A stretch of DNA of 64,000 nucleotides from Cyclobacteriaceae bacterium (lineage in GTDB: Bacteria > Bacteroidota > Bacteroidia > Cytophagales > Cyclobacteriaceae), in NCBI GenBank assembly GCA_016787565.1, contig JAEUUG010000003.1:310001-374000 (forward strand), written 5' to 3'. How positions within the stretch are numbered: the first letter of the stretch is position 1; the number at the start of each line of letters is the position of its first letter. Below are positions 1-9,446 of this stretch, piece by piece. The notes beneath the pieces were generated by a model, which was given only the letters and a program-made list of their open reading frames with translations, did no database searches and was not told the origin of the DNA. The position numbers and the translations under genes were made by a program.

Positions 1-1050
1 GACTCCCGAAAGAAGAGGTTAGCACAGATGTCGGGAAGAAGAATTGTTGAAATGGTGAAAGAAGATTTGCGCATTTCTAAAATCCTAACGCGAAAAGCTT
101 TTGAAAACGCCATCAAAGTGAATGCTGCGGTTGGTGGCTCTTCCAATTTTATTATTCACCTCACCGCTATTGCGGGAAGAATTGGTGTTGAATTAAACCT
201 TGCAGACTTTGATACGATAGGAAGTAAAGTTCCGCTTTTGCTGAACCTGATGCCCTCTGGAAAATTCCTGATGGAAGATTTTTATTACGCGGGTGGTTTG
301 CCGGTAATCATCAATGAACTGAAGTCCGTTCTGCACATGGATACCATCACGGTTACCGGAAAGACCCATCGCGAGAATGTTGAAGGCTCCGCCACCTGTT
401 ACAATAAAGAGGTGATTGCCGAATATGAAAATCCTTTAATCAATGAGGCGGGTATTGTGGTGGTGAAAGGTAACCTGGCGATGAATGGCGCTGTTGTTAA
501 GCCTTCTGCCGCTACCCCTGCGTTGATGAAGCATCGTGGACGTGCGGTGGTTTTTGAAAACATCGAAGACTACCACGAACGTATTGATGATCCAAATCTG
601 GATATTGATGAAACCTGTGTGATGGTGTTGAAGAGTGTCGGACCGGTTGGCTATCCCGGTATGCCGGAGGTAGGAAACATGGCGCTGCCAAAGAAGTTGT
701 TGGATAAAGGGGTTACGGACATGGTTCGGATTTCCGATGGAAGAATGAGCGGCACAGCGTATGGAACTGTTGTCCTTCACGTTTCGCCTGAAGCTGCCAT
801 TGGCGGAAATTTAGCACTTGTTCAAAATGGAGATATCATTGAATTGGATGTTCACAACAGAAAATTGCACCTCGAAGTATCGGATGAAGAGCTTGCCAAA
901 CGGAGAAGTCAGTGGCAAAAGCCCAAACCAATTTCTGATCGCGGTTATGTGAATCTTTATGTAAGGCATGTGCAACAAGCCGATAAAGGTGCTGACCTTG
1001 ATTTTCTGGTTGGTAAGTCTGGATCGAAGGTCAGTCGTGATTCACATTGA
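1..1050 (+). CDS. IlvD/Edd-family sugar-acid dehydratase (5' truncated by window)
   Basis: The reading frame is open from base 1, so this is the C-terminal ~349 residues of a longer protein (family members are about 570-600 aa). The sequence matches the dehydratase family of dihydroxy-acid dehydratase, gluconate-6-P dehydratase and arabonate/xylonate dehydratases: the GGSSNFIIHL segment, the GPVGYPGMPE loop and the DGRMSGTAYG motif are all present. The C-terminal ending DLDFLVGKSG...SRDSH resembles the pentonate dehydratases more than biosynthetic IlvD. The next gene, 14 bases downstream, is a gluconate-type permease, which also favours sugar-acid catabolism. The Fe-S cysteines would lie upstream of the window, so substrate cannot be settled here. 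Confidence 0.88.
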   Translation, partial: DSRKKRLAQMSGRRIVEMVKEDLRISKILTRKAFENAIKVNAAVGGSSNFIIHLTAIAGRIGVELNLADFDTIGSKVPLLLNLMPSGKFLMEDFYYAGGLPVIINELKSVLHMDTITVTGKTHRENVEGSATCYNKEVIAEYENPLINEAGIVVVKGNLAMNGAVVKPSAATPALMKHRGRAVVFENIEDYHERIDDPNLDIDETCVMVLKSVGPVGYPGMPEVGNMALPKKLLDKGVTDMVRISDGRMSGTAYGTVVLHVSPEAAIGGNLALVQNGDIIELDVHNRKLHLEVSDEELAKRRSQWQKPKPISDRGYVNLYVRHVQQADKGADLDFLVGKSGSKVSRDSH

Positions 1051-1064
1051 TGTGATACTATAGC

Positions 1065-2375
1065 ATGACCTTTTTCATTATCGCCTGTTGTATTATTGGC
1101 CTGGTTGTTTTAATTACATGGGCGAAGGTTAATCCGTTCCTTGCATTCTTACTAATTTCTACTTTGGCAGGACTGCTGTTGGGAATTCCTTTCAGCGGTA
1201 TCATGCAGTCTGTAACCAAAGGACTTGGTGATACGCTTGGTTCACTGGTAATTGTGATTGTACTCGGAGCCATGTTGGGTAAGCTGGTGGCTGATAGTGG
1301 AGCAGCAAAGCGAATTGCTACAGTCTTTCAAAATCTTTTTGGTTCCAGGTACATTGTGTGGGCCATGACCTTCACAGGTTTTATTGTGGGCATACCACTT
1401 TATTACAATGTGGGGTTTGTGTTATTGATACCCATTATTTTTTCGGTGTCCTACCACAATAAACTTCCCCTGGTGTATGTGGGGTTGCCCATGCTGGCAT
1501 CACTTTCGGTCATGCATGGATTCCTGCCTCCACACCCTTCACCCATGGCGTTGGTCATGCAGTTCGAGGCGAATATGGCCACAACTTTTTTTTATGGATT
1601 GTGCATCGCCTTTCCGGCCATTATCATTGCAGGGCCGCTCTTCTCCCGAACATTAAAAAATATAAAATCTGCTGAAGGGAAAATACATCTGGTTAGTGTT
1701 GTTCCCGATGCTAATCTTCCCGGAATAGCCAATAGTCTGATTTCATCCTTGTTGCCGGTGCTGATTATTGCATTCACAGCCTTACTGACAAGTGTAATTA
1801 CGGACAAGAATTCAACAGAAATATTGATTTTTCTGAGTGAGCCAAATGTGGTCATGGGCCTTACCATCATTATCGCAACGTACTCACTGGGTATCAGAAG
1901 AGGAAAACGACTGAGCGAAATTATGCTGGTGTATACCGAAGCCGTGAAAGACATTTCTATGATTTTACTGATCATTGGAAGTGCCGGAATATTAAAACAA
2001 ATCTTTATCGATAGCGGGGCCAGCAAAGAAATAGCCGCAGCACTAAGCAGTTGGCAACTTCCTCCATTGCTGTTAGCCTGGGTGGTTACGGCAATTTTGC
2101 GATTGTGCCTCGGTTCGGCTACCATTGCCGGACTTACGGCTGCCGGAATTATTTATCCACTTACAGTGCAGACGAAAGTCGACCCTAATTTGATGGTACT
2201 CTCGATAGGGGCAGGCAGTCTTTTTTTCTCGCATGTTAATGACACTGCGTTCTGGATGTTCAAAGAATACTTTGGCTTATCCATGAAGGATACCTTCCGG
2301 TCATGGACGTTTATGGAGACTATCGTTTCCGTGATAGGGCTTGCTGGTGTTTTGGTTCTTGATCAGTTTATTTAG
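1065..2375 (+). CDS. GntP-family gluconate/sugar-acid:H+ symporter
   Basis: A 436-residue, very hydrophobic inner-membrane protein with about 12 predicted membrane segments and the usual GntP length. Recognisable family features are an internal PPHPSP motif after the fourth or fifth helix (GFLPPHPSPMAL), the LGSATIAGLTAAG segment and the near C-terminal GAGSLFFSHVNDTAFW signature. GntP members import gluconate, idonate or related acids with protons. The gene follows the dehydratase by 14 bases and probably shares its transcript, so import and dehydration of one sugar acid are coupled. The substrate is not readable from sequence. Confidence 0.9.
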   Translation: MTFFIIACCIIGLVVLITWAKVNPFLAFLLISTLAGLLLGIPFSGIMQSVTKGLGDTLGSLVIVIVLGAMLGKLVADSGAAKRIATVFQNLFGSRYIVWAMTFTGFIVGIPLYYNVGFVLLIPIIFSVSYHNKLPLVYVGLPMLASLSVMHGFLPPHPSPMALVMQFEANMATTFFYGLCIAFPAIIIAGPLFSRTLKNIKSAEGKIHLVSVVPDANLPGIANSLISSLLPVLIIAFTALLTSVITDKNSTEILIFLSEPNVVMGLTIIIATYSLGIRRGKRLSEIMLVYTEAVKDISMILLIIGSAGILKQIFIDSGASKEIAAALSSWQLPPLLLAWVVTAILRLCLGSATIAGLTAAGIIYPLTVQTKVDPNLMVLSIGAGSLFFSHVNDTAFWMFKEYFGLSMKDTFRSWTFMETIVSVIGLAGVLVLDQFI

Positions 2376-2401
2376 GGCCTCCTCTTCAGAACTTAAGTGT
2401 C

Positions 2402-2914
2402 TCACGCTACTTCAGCAATAGCAACAATGTAATTGTGTCCATATTTCTTGGAACACTTCGGACAGTAAGCATAGTAGAAATAATATTTCTTTGCTTTCAT
2501 TTTAAGTCTGGTCAAATATTCATTCATCTCTTTCATGAATGTTGGTACGCTACTATATGGTCCATCAAATACCTTGCTCATGAAAGTGCCAGAGAGCCTA
2601 ATGTGATCTCCTCCTGGTATTTCATGCGTAACAAACAGCAGCAATTCTCCCCTGAATGGAGTTGGATCATGTGCCAGCATCAGGAAATCACGCACTTCCG
2701 GAACAGCTCCGGCATCGGTAGCTTTTTCCCACATCCGGGAAATTACTTTTCCAAAGACATTTGGCAAGGGAATATGAAAAAACTCTGGAACAGAATCTTT
2801 TAGAAAAAGCTTATTGTTCCAGACATGTTTCTTGTCATTCCACAGTGCCGGATTGAATTCTGGGCAACACACTTCGGTGTCACGCACCTGATTTTCCAAG
2901 GTTTCTGTTTTCAT
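2402..2914 (-). CDS. Conserved hypothetical protein with cysteine pairs
   Basis: I chose the ATG at 2914 (170 aa) rather than an upstream alternative at 2956, because MKTETLENQ starts the conserved-looking part. The protein has an N-terminal CCPEFNPALW segment and a C-terminal CPKC motif (YAYCPKCSKKYG) that could bind a metal. There is no signal peptide or membrane segment, so it is probably cytoplasmic. Similar short Bacteroidota proteins are often labelled simply 'hydrolase', but I see no catalytic motif to support that. It is convergent with the GntP gene. Confidence 0.65.
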   Translation of the reverse strand: MKTETLENQVRDTEVCCPEFNPALWNDKKHVWNNKLFLKDSVPEFFHIPLPNVFGKVISRMWEKATDAGAVPEVRDFLMLAHDPTPFRGELLLFVTHEIPGGDHIRLSGTFMSKVFDGPYSSVPTFMKEMNEYLTRLKMKAKKYYFYYAYCPKCSKKYGHNYIVAIAEVA

Positions 2915-3094
2915 GGTTTCATGGTTATGGCGGAAAACTAATCGAAGGGCTTCCAATTATCCATGATGAGTATCTCAATTCCTCAGGATTTTTGTCTTGA
3001 AATAGTATAAATCAAATTTGAAATGTGTAAATATTGAGCCCCAAACGGATGTATACTTGCAAATAATTGAAAATGAACTTGGTGGAAATATTCC

Positions 3095-5350
3095 ATGTTT
3101 GTCAGTAGAATGAAATTAGAAGGCGGTAAACGAGAATTATTGATGCGAGAATCCTTTCCTGTTCTTGAAATGAGCTGCGCTGCTTGCGCAGTCAGTGTCG
3201 AATCGATGTTACGAACCGTGCCAGGGGTTAAGAATGCTATCGTTAATTATGCCAATCAGACCGCTTCTGTCGAGTATGATAATACGCTTACGAGTCCAGC
3301 AGCTTTACAGCATGCAGTTCGTTCCATTGGGTATGATCTTGTGGTTGATGTGGAAGACCCGCAAGCCGTGCAGGAAGAATCGCAGCAGAAGCATTATGAT
3401 GAAGTAAAGAGCCGTACAATCTGGTCTTCTGTCTTGTCTGTTCCGCTGGTTATCATCGGTATGTTCTTTATGGATATGCCACATGGAAATTACATTTCAT
3501 TGGTGCTGGCAGCCCCGGTTGTTTTCTGGTTTGGACAAAATTTTTTTATCAATGCCTGGAAGCAGGCCAAGCATGGCAAGGCGAATATGGATACGCTGGT
3601 TGCGCTGTCCACCGGAATAGCTTTTCTGTTCAGTACCTTCAATACGTTTTTCCCCGAGTTCTGGCACTCAAGAGGAATTCATCCGCATGTTTATTTTGAA
3701 GCAGCTGCTGTTGTGATTACGTTCATTTTACTTGGGAAATTGCTGGAAGAAAAAGCAAAGACCAGCACGTCATCGGCTATTAAGAAATTAATGGGCTTAC
3801 AACCTAAAACGGTGAAAGCAATGATCGATGGAGTAGAGCAGGAAGTTCCCATTGCTTCGGTGAAAGTTGGATACCTCATACACGTTCGCCCTGGTGAAAA
3901 AATAGCCGTGGATGGAGTCGTTAAGAATGGTTCATCGTATGTGGATGAGAGTATGATTTCGGGCGAGCCTATTCCTATCGAGAAGATAGTAGGTGAAAAA
4001 GTTTTTGCCGGAACGGTAAATCAAAAAGGAAGTTTTCAATTTGAAGCGCTGAAAGTAGGTGGTGATACTATCCTTGCGCAGATCATTAAGATGGTGCAAC
4101 AAGCCCAGGGTAGTAAAGCTCCCGTTCAAAAACTTGTCGATACAATAGCCGGCATATTTGTTCCGGTCGTGATGGGGATTTCTATTCTTACATTCATCAC
4201 GTGGATGATTGTAGGTGGCGACAATGCCTTCACACATGCACTGCTTACTTCTATTACCGTGTTAGTCATTGCTTGTCCCTGCGCCTTAGGGCTCGCCACA
4301 CCCACCGCGATTATGGTAGGTGTTGGTAAAGGAGCTGAGAATAATATTCTGATTAAAGATGCTGAGAGCCTTGAACTGGCTCATCAGGTGAACGCCATGA
4401 TTTTGGATAAAACCGGAACCATTACAGAGGGTAAGCCTGTAGTAACTGATTTTGTCTGGCAGTCAAAAAAAGAAGGAGTAGGACAATTCAAAAACATTCT
4501 CTACACACTTGAATCACATTCCGAACATCCTCTGGCCGAGGCTGTGGCTACTGCGCTTCAACATGATGGAGCGATCAGTATCGGAATCGATAATTTTGAA
4601 AGTCTTACCGGTCGTGGCGCTAAAGCAAAAGTAAAGGACAGTATGTATTATATAGGGAACAGAAAGCTGGTGGATGAAAATAGCATTCAGGTTTCTGCAG
4701 AAGTACAATCCCTCGCTACACAATTACAATCGGAAGCCAAGACCGTAGTTTACTTTACAGACCGGCAAAACGTTTTGGCCTTGATGGCGATTGCCGATAA
4801 AATTAAAGCAACTTCAAAAGCTGCGATTGAAACTCTCCAAAGCATGGGCATCGATGTATACATGCTTACGGGTGATAACGAACAAACCGCAAAAGCTGTG
4901 GCAGCACAAGTAGGATTGAAACACTATAAAGCCGAAGTGATGCCCGGTGATAAAGCAGAGTTCGTTAAGCTTCTACAGCAGGATGGAAAAATAGTGGCCA
5001 TGGTAGGCGATGGGATCAATGATTCACACGCTCTCGCGCAAGCGGATGTTAGCATCGCGATGGGCAAAGGCTCTGACATCGCGATGGACGTTGCCAAGAT
5101 GACGCTCATTACTTCCGACCTTCAATCTATTCCTAAGGCATTGAACCTCTCCACGAAAACAGTCAGAGGTATCCGACAGAATTTATTCTGGGCATTTATT
5201 TATAATGTGATTGGTATTCCTCTCGCAGCGGGTGTACTATATCCTGTCAATGGTTTCTTACTTGACCCTATGATTGCCGGTGCCGCAATGGCCTTGAGTT
5301 CGGTAAGTGTGGTGAGTAATAGTCTGCGGTTGAAATTTGCTAAAATATAG
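3095..5350 (+). CDS. copA: Copper-translocating P1B-type ATPase
   Basis: A 751-residue heavy-metal P-type ATPase that exports Cu(I) from the cytoplasm. Domains in order: one N-terminal HMA domain with a metal-binding CAAC motif (about residues 28-31), transmembrane helices, actuator domain with SGEP, the CPC metal-site helix ([13 protein letters not shown], about 393-405), the phosphorylation motif DKTGT (Asp about 438), HP-containing N domain (SEHPLAEA), and [13 protein letters not shown] plus a C-terminal [15 protein letters not shown] helix is typical of the CopA (P1B-1) group. It opens a copper island continuing to about 13986. Starts at Met6 or Met17 are possible alternatives. Confidence 0.95.
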   Translation: MFVSRMKLEGGKRELLMRESFPVLEMSCAACAVSVESMLRTVPGVKNAIVNYANQTASVEYDNTLTSPAALQHAVRSIGYDLVVDVEDPQAVQEESQQKHYDEVKSRTIWSSVLSVPLVIIGMFFMDMPHGNYISLVLAAPVVFWFGQNFFINAWKQAKHGKANMDTLVALSTGIAFLFSTFNTFFPEFWHSRGIHPHVYFEAAAVVITFILLGKLLEEKAKTSTSSAIKKLMGLQPKTVKAMIDGVEQEVPIASVKVGYLIHVRPGEKIAVDGVVKNGSSYVDESMISGEPIPIEKIVGEKVFAGTVNQKGSFQFEALKVGGDTILAQIIKMVQQAQGSKAPVQKLVDTIAGIFVPVVMGISILTFITWMIVGGDNAFTHALLTSITVLVIACPCALGLATPTAIMVGVGKGAENNILIKDAESLELAHQVNAMILDKTGTITEGKPVVTDFVWQSKKEGVGQFKNILYTLESHSEHPLAEAVATALQHDGAISIGIDNFESLTGRGAKAKVKDSMYYIGNRKLVDENSIQVSAEVQSLATQLQSEAKTVVYFTDRQNVLALMAIADKIKATSKAAIETLQSMGIDVYMLTGDNEQTAKAVAAQVGLKHYKAEVMPGDKAEFVKLLQQDGKIVAMVGDGINDSHALAQADVSIAMGKGSDIAMDVAKMTLITSDLQSIPKALNLSTKTVRGIRQNLFWAFIYNVIGIPLAAGVLYPVNGFLLDPMIAGAAMALSSVSVVSNSLRLKFAKI

Positions 5351-5393
5351 AATCGAAAAATAAATGGTGATTAACTTTAAATATTGAACTGAT

Positions 5394-5603
5394 ATGGAAA
5401 CAACAAAATTCAAAACTAATATAAAGTGTTCCGGCTGTGTTGCCACCGTAACTCCTTTCCTCAATGAAGCCGTGGGAGAAAACAATTGGGAAGTTGATGT
5501 TAACAATCCAGCAAAGGTGCTCACCGTGACGAGTGAAACAGAAGCCAGGAAAATCATCGAGATGGTGGAAAAAGCTGGTTATAAAGCTGAAAAGCTTGAG
5601 TAG
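5394..5603 (+). CDS. HMA-domain mini-protein, copper chaperone-like
   Basis: A 69-residue stand-alone heavy-metal-associated domain. The expected metal site is present as KCSGCV (CxxC in the first loop), but the usual aromatic/Met before it is altered, as is common in Bacteroidota copies. It lies 43 bases after copA and probably shares its transcript. By family knowledge it would ferry Cu(I) to CopA or buffer it in the cytoplasm. No signal peptide. Confidence 0.85.
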   Translation: METTKFKTNIKCSGCVATVTPFLNEAVGENNWEVDVNNPAKVLTVTSETEARKIIEMVEKAGYKAEKLE

Positions 5604-5705
5604 TATAAAGTCACTTGCTGACCCAATACCTCTATTTTTGGTCCATTAGTGGAATTTTGTAGCAGATTTCACCTAAAGTGTAAATCGGGTCTCGTCTAAT
5701 TCCGT

Positions 5706-5713
5706 TACCTTTG
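5706..5713 (+). promoter_or_regulatory. Candidate Bacteroidota -7 box before the HYC-like gene
   Basis: TACCTTTG matches the Bacteroidota -7 consensus TAnnTTTG exactly and ends 8 bases before the ATG at 5722, so the transcript would have almost no leader. No convincing TTG at -33 was found, which lowers confidence. Confidence 0.4.
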
Positions 5714-5721
5714 AATAACCA

Positions 5722-6129
5722 ATGAAGCAATACCGCTCCATATTATCTGCAATGTTCGCCTTTCTGGTGCTGTTTTCGAGCAGCAGCTTTATGGTAGGCG
5801 TTCACTTGTGCCGTGGTCATGTTCAGAATATTGCACTCTTCACGAAATCGGAGGGTTGTGCCATGGAGAAAAAAATGCCTCCATGCCATAAGCACGAGTC
5901 CAAACCTTGCTGCGAAGATGAAACCATTCTTCATCAAGGCGAGGACTTTCAAACGTCTGCAACAGACATCACACTTTCCGCAGGGCCAGTATCGGATATG
6001 GAGTTGGGTCCGGTTTTAATTTCTGAGGTAATACCTTCTATTCCCGTTTTACAAACACGTTTCTACAATTACGATCCCCCTTTGCGCGACACCGATCTCA
6101 CGATTTCGTTTCTGGTTTTCCTTATTTGA
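5722..6129 (+). CDS. HYC_CC_PP-like small secreted protein
   Basis: A 135-residue protein with a signal peptide or N-terminal membrane segment (FAFLVLFSSSSFMVG), then an H-x-C motif (VHLCRG), a Cys/His-rich middle with a CC pair (CHKHESKPCCED) and a PP pair near the end (YDPPLRD). This pattern fits the Bacteroidota family named for its HYC, CC and PP motifs, usually found next to metal-resistance or TonB-receptor genes. The Cys/His content suggests metal contact outside the cytoplasm, but no activity is known. It stands directly before the RND pump genes. Confidence 0.7.
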   Translation: MKQYRSILSAMFAFLVLFSSSSFMVGVHLCRGHVQNIALFTKSEGCAMEKKMPPCHKHESKPCCEDETILHQGEDFQTSATDITLSAGPVSDMELGPVLISEVIPSIPVLQTRFYNYDPPLRDTDLTISFLVFLI

Positions 6130-6226
6130 TTTTTTTCTTTCCTTTAGAAGAGTTGCTGCTCTTCCGTAATCGCTTTGTCTTTTAGCGATAACTCAATCTC
6201 TTTTTCCATTCTGTTTTTTTTAAGTC

Positions 6227-7513
6227 ATGATTGAAAATATAATTTCATTCTCCCTGCGTAACCGCTTTCTGGTATTGCTTGTTGCCGCGGGATTGTTTGC
6301 CTGGGGTATCTATTCCGTGAAGGTGAATAAGATTGATGCTATTCCTGATCTCTCCGAAAATCAGGTGATCGTCTTTACCGAATGGATGGGAAGAAGTCCG
6401 CAGATCATCGAGGATCAAGTTACCTATCCACTGGTAACCAATCTTCAGGGACTGCCACAAGTAAAGTATGTACGCGGCTCGTCAATGTTCGGGATGAGTT
6501 TCGTCTATGTGATCTTCAACGATGACACAGATGTTTATTGGGCACGCGAACGTGTATTGGAAAGATTGAATTATGCTACTCGCTTGTTACCCGAAGGTGT
6601 AACCCCAACACTGGGGCCTGATGGAACTGGTGTTGGTCATATATTGTGGTATACGCTAGAAGCTCCGGGAATGGATCTGGGTGAACAGCGCGCCATACAA
6701 GATTGGTATGTAAAATTTGCCCTGCAAAATTCTCCCGGTGTTAGCGAGATCGCTTCCTTCGGTGGATTTCAAAAGCAATATCAAATCACCTTAAATCCGA
6801 ACAAGCTAACCTACTACGGCCTCTCCACGCAGGAAGTCATTCAGGCTGTGCGCTCCAACAACAATGAAGCGGGAGGCAGAAAGTTTGAAATGAACGACAT
6901 CGGCTATATTATAAAAACAACAGGCTATTTAAAATCCATTGAAGAGATTGAGAACATCGCATTAAAAACGATCAATGCCACACCCGTTTCTGTTCGCGAT
7001 GTTGCGACCGTTCAGATGACGGGAGAAACGCGTCTTGGTTTTTTCGATTTCAATGGTGAAGGTGAGGTAGTAGGAGGGATCGTAGTAATGCGCTACGGAG
7101 AGAATGCTGACGAAGTAATTACCGGTGTTAAAAAGAAGATGGAGGAAGTAGCCAAAGGATTTCCGGAAGGGGTAACGTTCAACATCATCTACGACCGCAG
7201 TGAACTGATTCACGAATCAATATCCTCCATCAAGACCACACTCATCGAAGAAATGATTGTGGTATCGCTGGTCGTGATCATCTTTCTCTTTCATTGGAGA
7301 AGTGCGGTGAGTATCATCATCCAGATACCGATTACGATTGCCACCGCTTTCATTTTGTTAAATGCATTTGGAATTACCTCTAACATCATGTCGCTTACCG
7401 GTATTGCCCTCGCGATCGGAGTGATTGTCGATAATGGAATTATTATGGCTGAGAATTCCTATAAAAATTTATCCACCCGTTTTTCGGAATTAAATCCGGA
7501 AACTGAAAAGTAA
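6227..7513 (+). CDS. cusA: CusA/CzcA-type RND metal efflux pump, N-terminal part (split gene)
   Basis: This 428-residue product matches the first ~40% of heavy-metal RND pumps (about 1040 aa): TM1 (residues 10-30), the first periplasmic loop (to about 335), then TM2-TM4, including the VDNGIIMAEN segment that carries the TM4 aspartate of the proton relay. Reading stops at TAA 7511-7513 in the cytoplasmic loop between TM4 and TM5. The rest of the pump continues four bases later in another frame (7518-9446). The two halves are otherwise well conserved, so this is either a recent frameshift, a sequence error or a genuine two-piece pump. It sits in a copper island and resembles CusA closely. Confidence 0.85.
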   Translation: MIENIISFSLRNRFLVLLVAAGLFAWGIYSVKVNKIDAIPDLSENQVIVFTEWMGRSPQIIEDQVTYPLVTNLQGLPQVKYVRGSSMFGMSFVYVIFNDDTDVYWARERVLERLNYATRLLPEGVTPTLGPDGTGVGHILWYTLEAPGMDLGEQRAIQDWYVKFALQNSPGVSEIASFGGFQKQYQITLNPNKLTYYGLSTQEVIQAVRSNNNEAGGRKFEMNDIGYIIKTTGYLKSIEEIENIALKTINATPVSVRDVATVQMTGETRLGFFDFNGEGEVVGGIVVMRYGENADEVITGVKKKMEEVAKGFPEGVTFNIIYDRSELIHESISSIKTTLIEEMIVVSLVVIIFLFHWRSAVSIIIQIPITIATAFILLNAFGITSNIMSLTGIALAIGVIVDNGIIMAENSYKNLSTRFSELNPETEK

Positions 7514-7517
7514 GGTT

Positions 7518-9446
7518 ATGGTTAAAAAACTTTTTTCACGAAACTATAACAAGATCGAAGAGTTCGAGCGACTGGCGATCATCGAGAAGTCATCACGACA
7601 AGTATCTCGCGGTGTGTTTTATTCCACGATCATTATCATTACTTCATTTCTGCCTGTGTTCATGCTCACCGGTCAGGAAGGCAAACTCTTCCATCCGCTG
7701 GCCTACACCAAAACATTCATCATGTTGGTGGATGCAATTCTGGTGGTAACACTGGCACCGGTCATTATTTCTTTTTTCATGAAGGGAAAGTTTACAAGTG
7801 AAAGAAAGAATCCGTTGAACAGTTTTCTCGAAAGAATTTATGAGCCAGTCATTCGTGCCTGTATGCATTGGAGGAAGACTACTATAGGCATTAACCTCCT
7901 TGCGTTGATTGTCAGTGTTCCACTACTCATGAGTCTGGGAAGTGAATTCATGCCTCCCCTGGATGAACAATCGATACTCTTCATGCCCGTCACGTTGCCC
8001 GATGTTTCTAATGAAGAAGCAAAACGCATTCTGCAAGTACAGGACAAGATTATTAAATCGGTACCCGAAGTGGATAAAGTATTGGGCAAAGCCGGTCGTG
8101 CAAGTACAGCAACCGACAATGCACCGATCAGTATGATTGAAACGATCATCATGCTGAAACCGAAATCCGAATGGCGTGAAGGTCTGACCAAAAAGGACAT
8201 CGTGAATGAACTGGATGGCAAGCTCCAAATTCCTGGTGTTGTCAACGGTTGGACGCAACCCATTGTGAATCGCATCAACATGTTATCCACTGGCATCCGC
8301 ACAGACGTAGGGGTAAAAGTTTACGGACAACAACTCGATAGTATCTACGCATTGTCGCAGAAAGTAAAAACTGCTCTTGCTCAAATTGAGGGTGTGAAAG
8401 ATTTATATGTTGATCCCATCACCGGTGGAAAGTATCTGGTCATCGATATCAACCGACAGGAACTTGGACGGTATGGTCTTACCGTGAACGATGTAAATGT
8501 AATTGTAGAGTCTGCGATTGGTGGCTCACCCATTGGCCAAACCATTGAAGGCCGGCAACGCTTCACCATCAGTGTACGACTGGCACAAGACTATCGTAAT
8601 AGTATCGAGCAGTTAAAAAGAATTCCAATTAAAACACCATCGCTCGGTACTATTCCACTTTCGTCTGTAGCTACTATCAACGTTGAAGATGGTCCACCCA
8701 TGATCACTTCCGAAAACGCCATGCTTCGTGGAGCCGTGTTATTCAACGTTCGCGATCGTGATTTGGGAAGCACCGTAAAAGAGGCCATCGAAAAGCTTAA
8801 TGAACAGATGGGCGTACTTCCCACTGGCTACTACCTCGAGTGGAGTGGTCAATATGAAAATCTTATTCGTGGGGAAAGAACACTGATGATGATACTGCCT
8901 ATCGTCATGCTCATTATTTTTATTTCATTATACCTTGCTTTCAAATCCATACGCGAAGCATTCTTTAGTCTCATCACCGTTCCCTTCGCGTTGATTGGTG
9001 GAGCCTACATGGTTTACTTCTATGGTGTCAATCTATCGGTAGCCGTGGCCGTTGGTTTCATTGCACTGTTTGGTATTGCAGTCGAGACAGGCGTGGTGAT
9101 GGTCATCTACCTCAACGATGCTATGCAGCAACTCGTGAAACTGCGCGGCAATAGCAGTGAAACGATTTCAAAAGAAGAACTGAAGGAATTTGTTATTGCC
9201 GGTGCAGCAAAGCGTCTTCGGCCAAAATTGATGACCGTTTGTGTGGCCTTGTTCGGACTCGTTCCGGTTTTATGGTCCACGGGTGTTGGCAGCGATGTAA
9301 TGCTTCCCATCGTATTACCAATGATCGGTGGCGTACTCACATCGTCCACGCACATCCTATTGGTCACGCCACTCATCTTCCTGATGACGAAAGAATATGA
9401 ATTAAGAAAATTCGGAAAATTAGAAGTACATGAAATCAAACATTAA
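7518..9446 (+). CDS. cusA: CusA/CzcA-type RND metal efflux pump, C-terminal part (split gene)
   Basis: A 642-residue product starting at an ATG four bases after the stop of the N-terminal half. It carries TM5-TM6, the connecting amphipathic region (NPLNSFLERIYEPV), TM7, the second periplasmic loop (LDEQSILFMPVTLP, VLGKAGRASTATD, NMLSTGIRTDVGVKV) and TM8-TM12. These motifs match the Cu/Ag CusA branch. The frame is open upstream to about 7494, so the shift must lie between about 7494 and 7513. A one-base change there would fuse the halves into a normal ~1070-residue pump. Confidence 0.85.
   Translation: MVKKLFSRNYNKIEEFERLAIIEKSSRQVSRGVFYSTIIIITSFLPVFMLTGQEGKLFHPLAYTKTFIMLVDAILVVTLAPVIISFFMKGKFTSERKNPLNSFLERIYEPVIRACMHWRKTTIGINLLALIVSVPLLMSLGSEFMPPLDEQSILFMPVTLPDVSNEEAKRILQVQDKIIKSVPEVDKVLGKAGRASTATDNAPISMIETIIMLKPKSEWREGLTKKDIVNELDGKLQIPGVVNGWTQPIVNRINMLSTGIRTDVGVKVYGQQLDSIYALSQKVKTALAQIEGVKDLYVDPITGGKYLVIDINRQELGRYGLTVNDVNVIVESAIGGSPIGQTIEGRQRFTISVRLAQDYRNSIEQLKRIPIKTPSLGTIPLSSVATINVEDGPPMITSENAMLRGAVLFNVRDRDLGSTVKEAIEKLNEQMGVLPTGYYLEWSGQYENLIRGERTLMMILPIVMLIIFISLYLAFKSIREAFFSLITVPFALIGGAYMVYFYGVNLSVAVAVGFIALFGIAVETGVVMVIYLNDAMQQLVKLRGNSSETISKEELKEFVIAGAAKRLRPKLMTVCVALFGLVPVLWSTGVGSDVMLPIVLPMIGGVLTSSTHILLVTPLIFLMTKEYELRKFGKLEVHEIKH

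Noticed and set aside
1592..2125. Long antisense open frame opposite the GntP gene
   Set aside because: It is a by-product of the codon pattern of a hydrophobic gene on the other strand; no protein-like motif, promoter or start context.
7502..7520. Programmed +1 frameshift in the pump gene
   Set aside because: The site (AAG TAA G) shows no known slippery motif, no upstream Shine-Dalgarno-like stimulator and no clear downstream structure. An ordinary frameshift, error or split gene is simpler.
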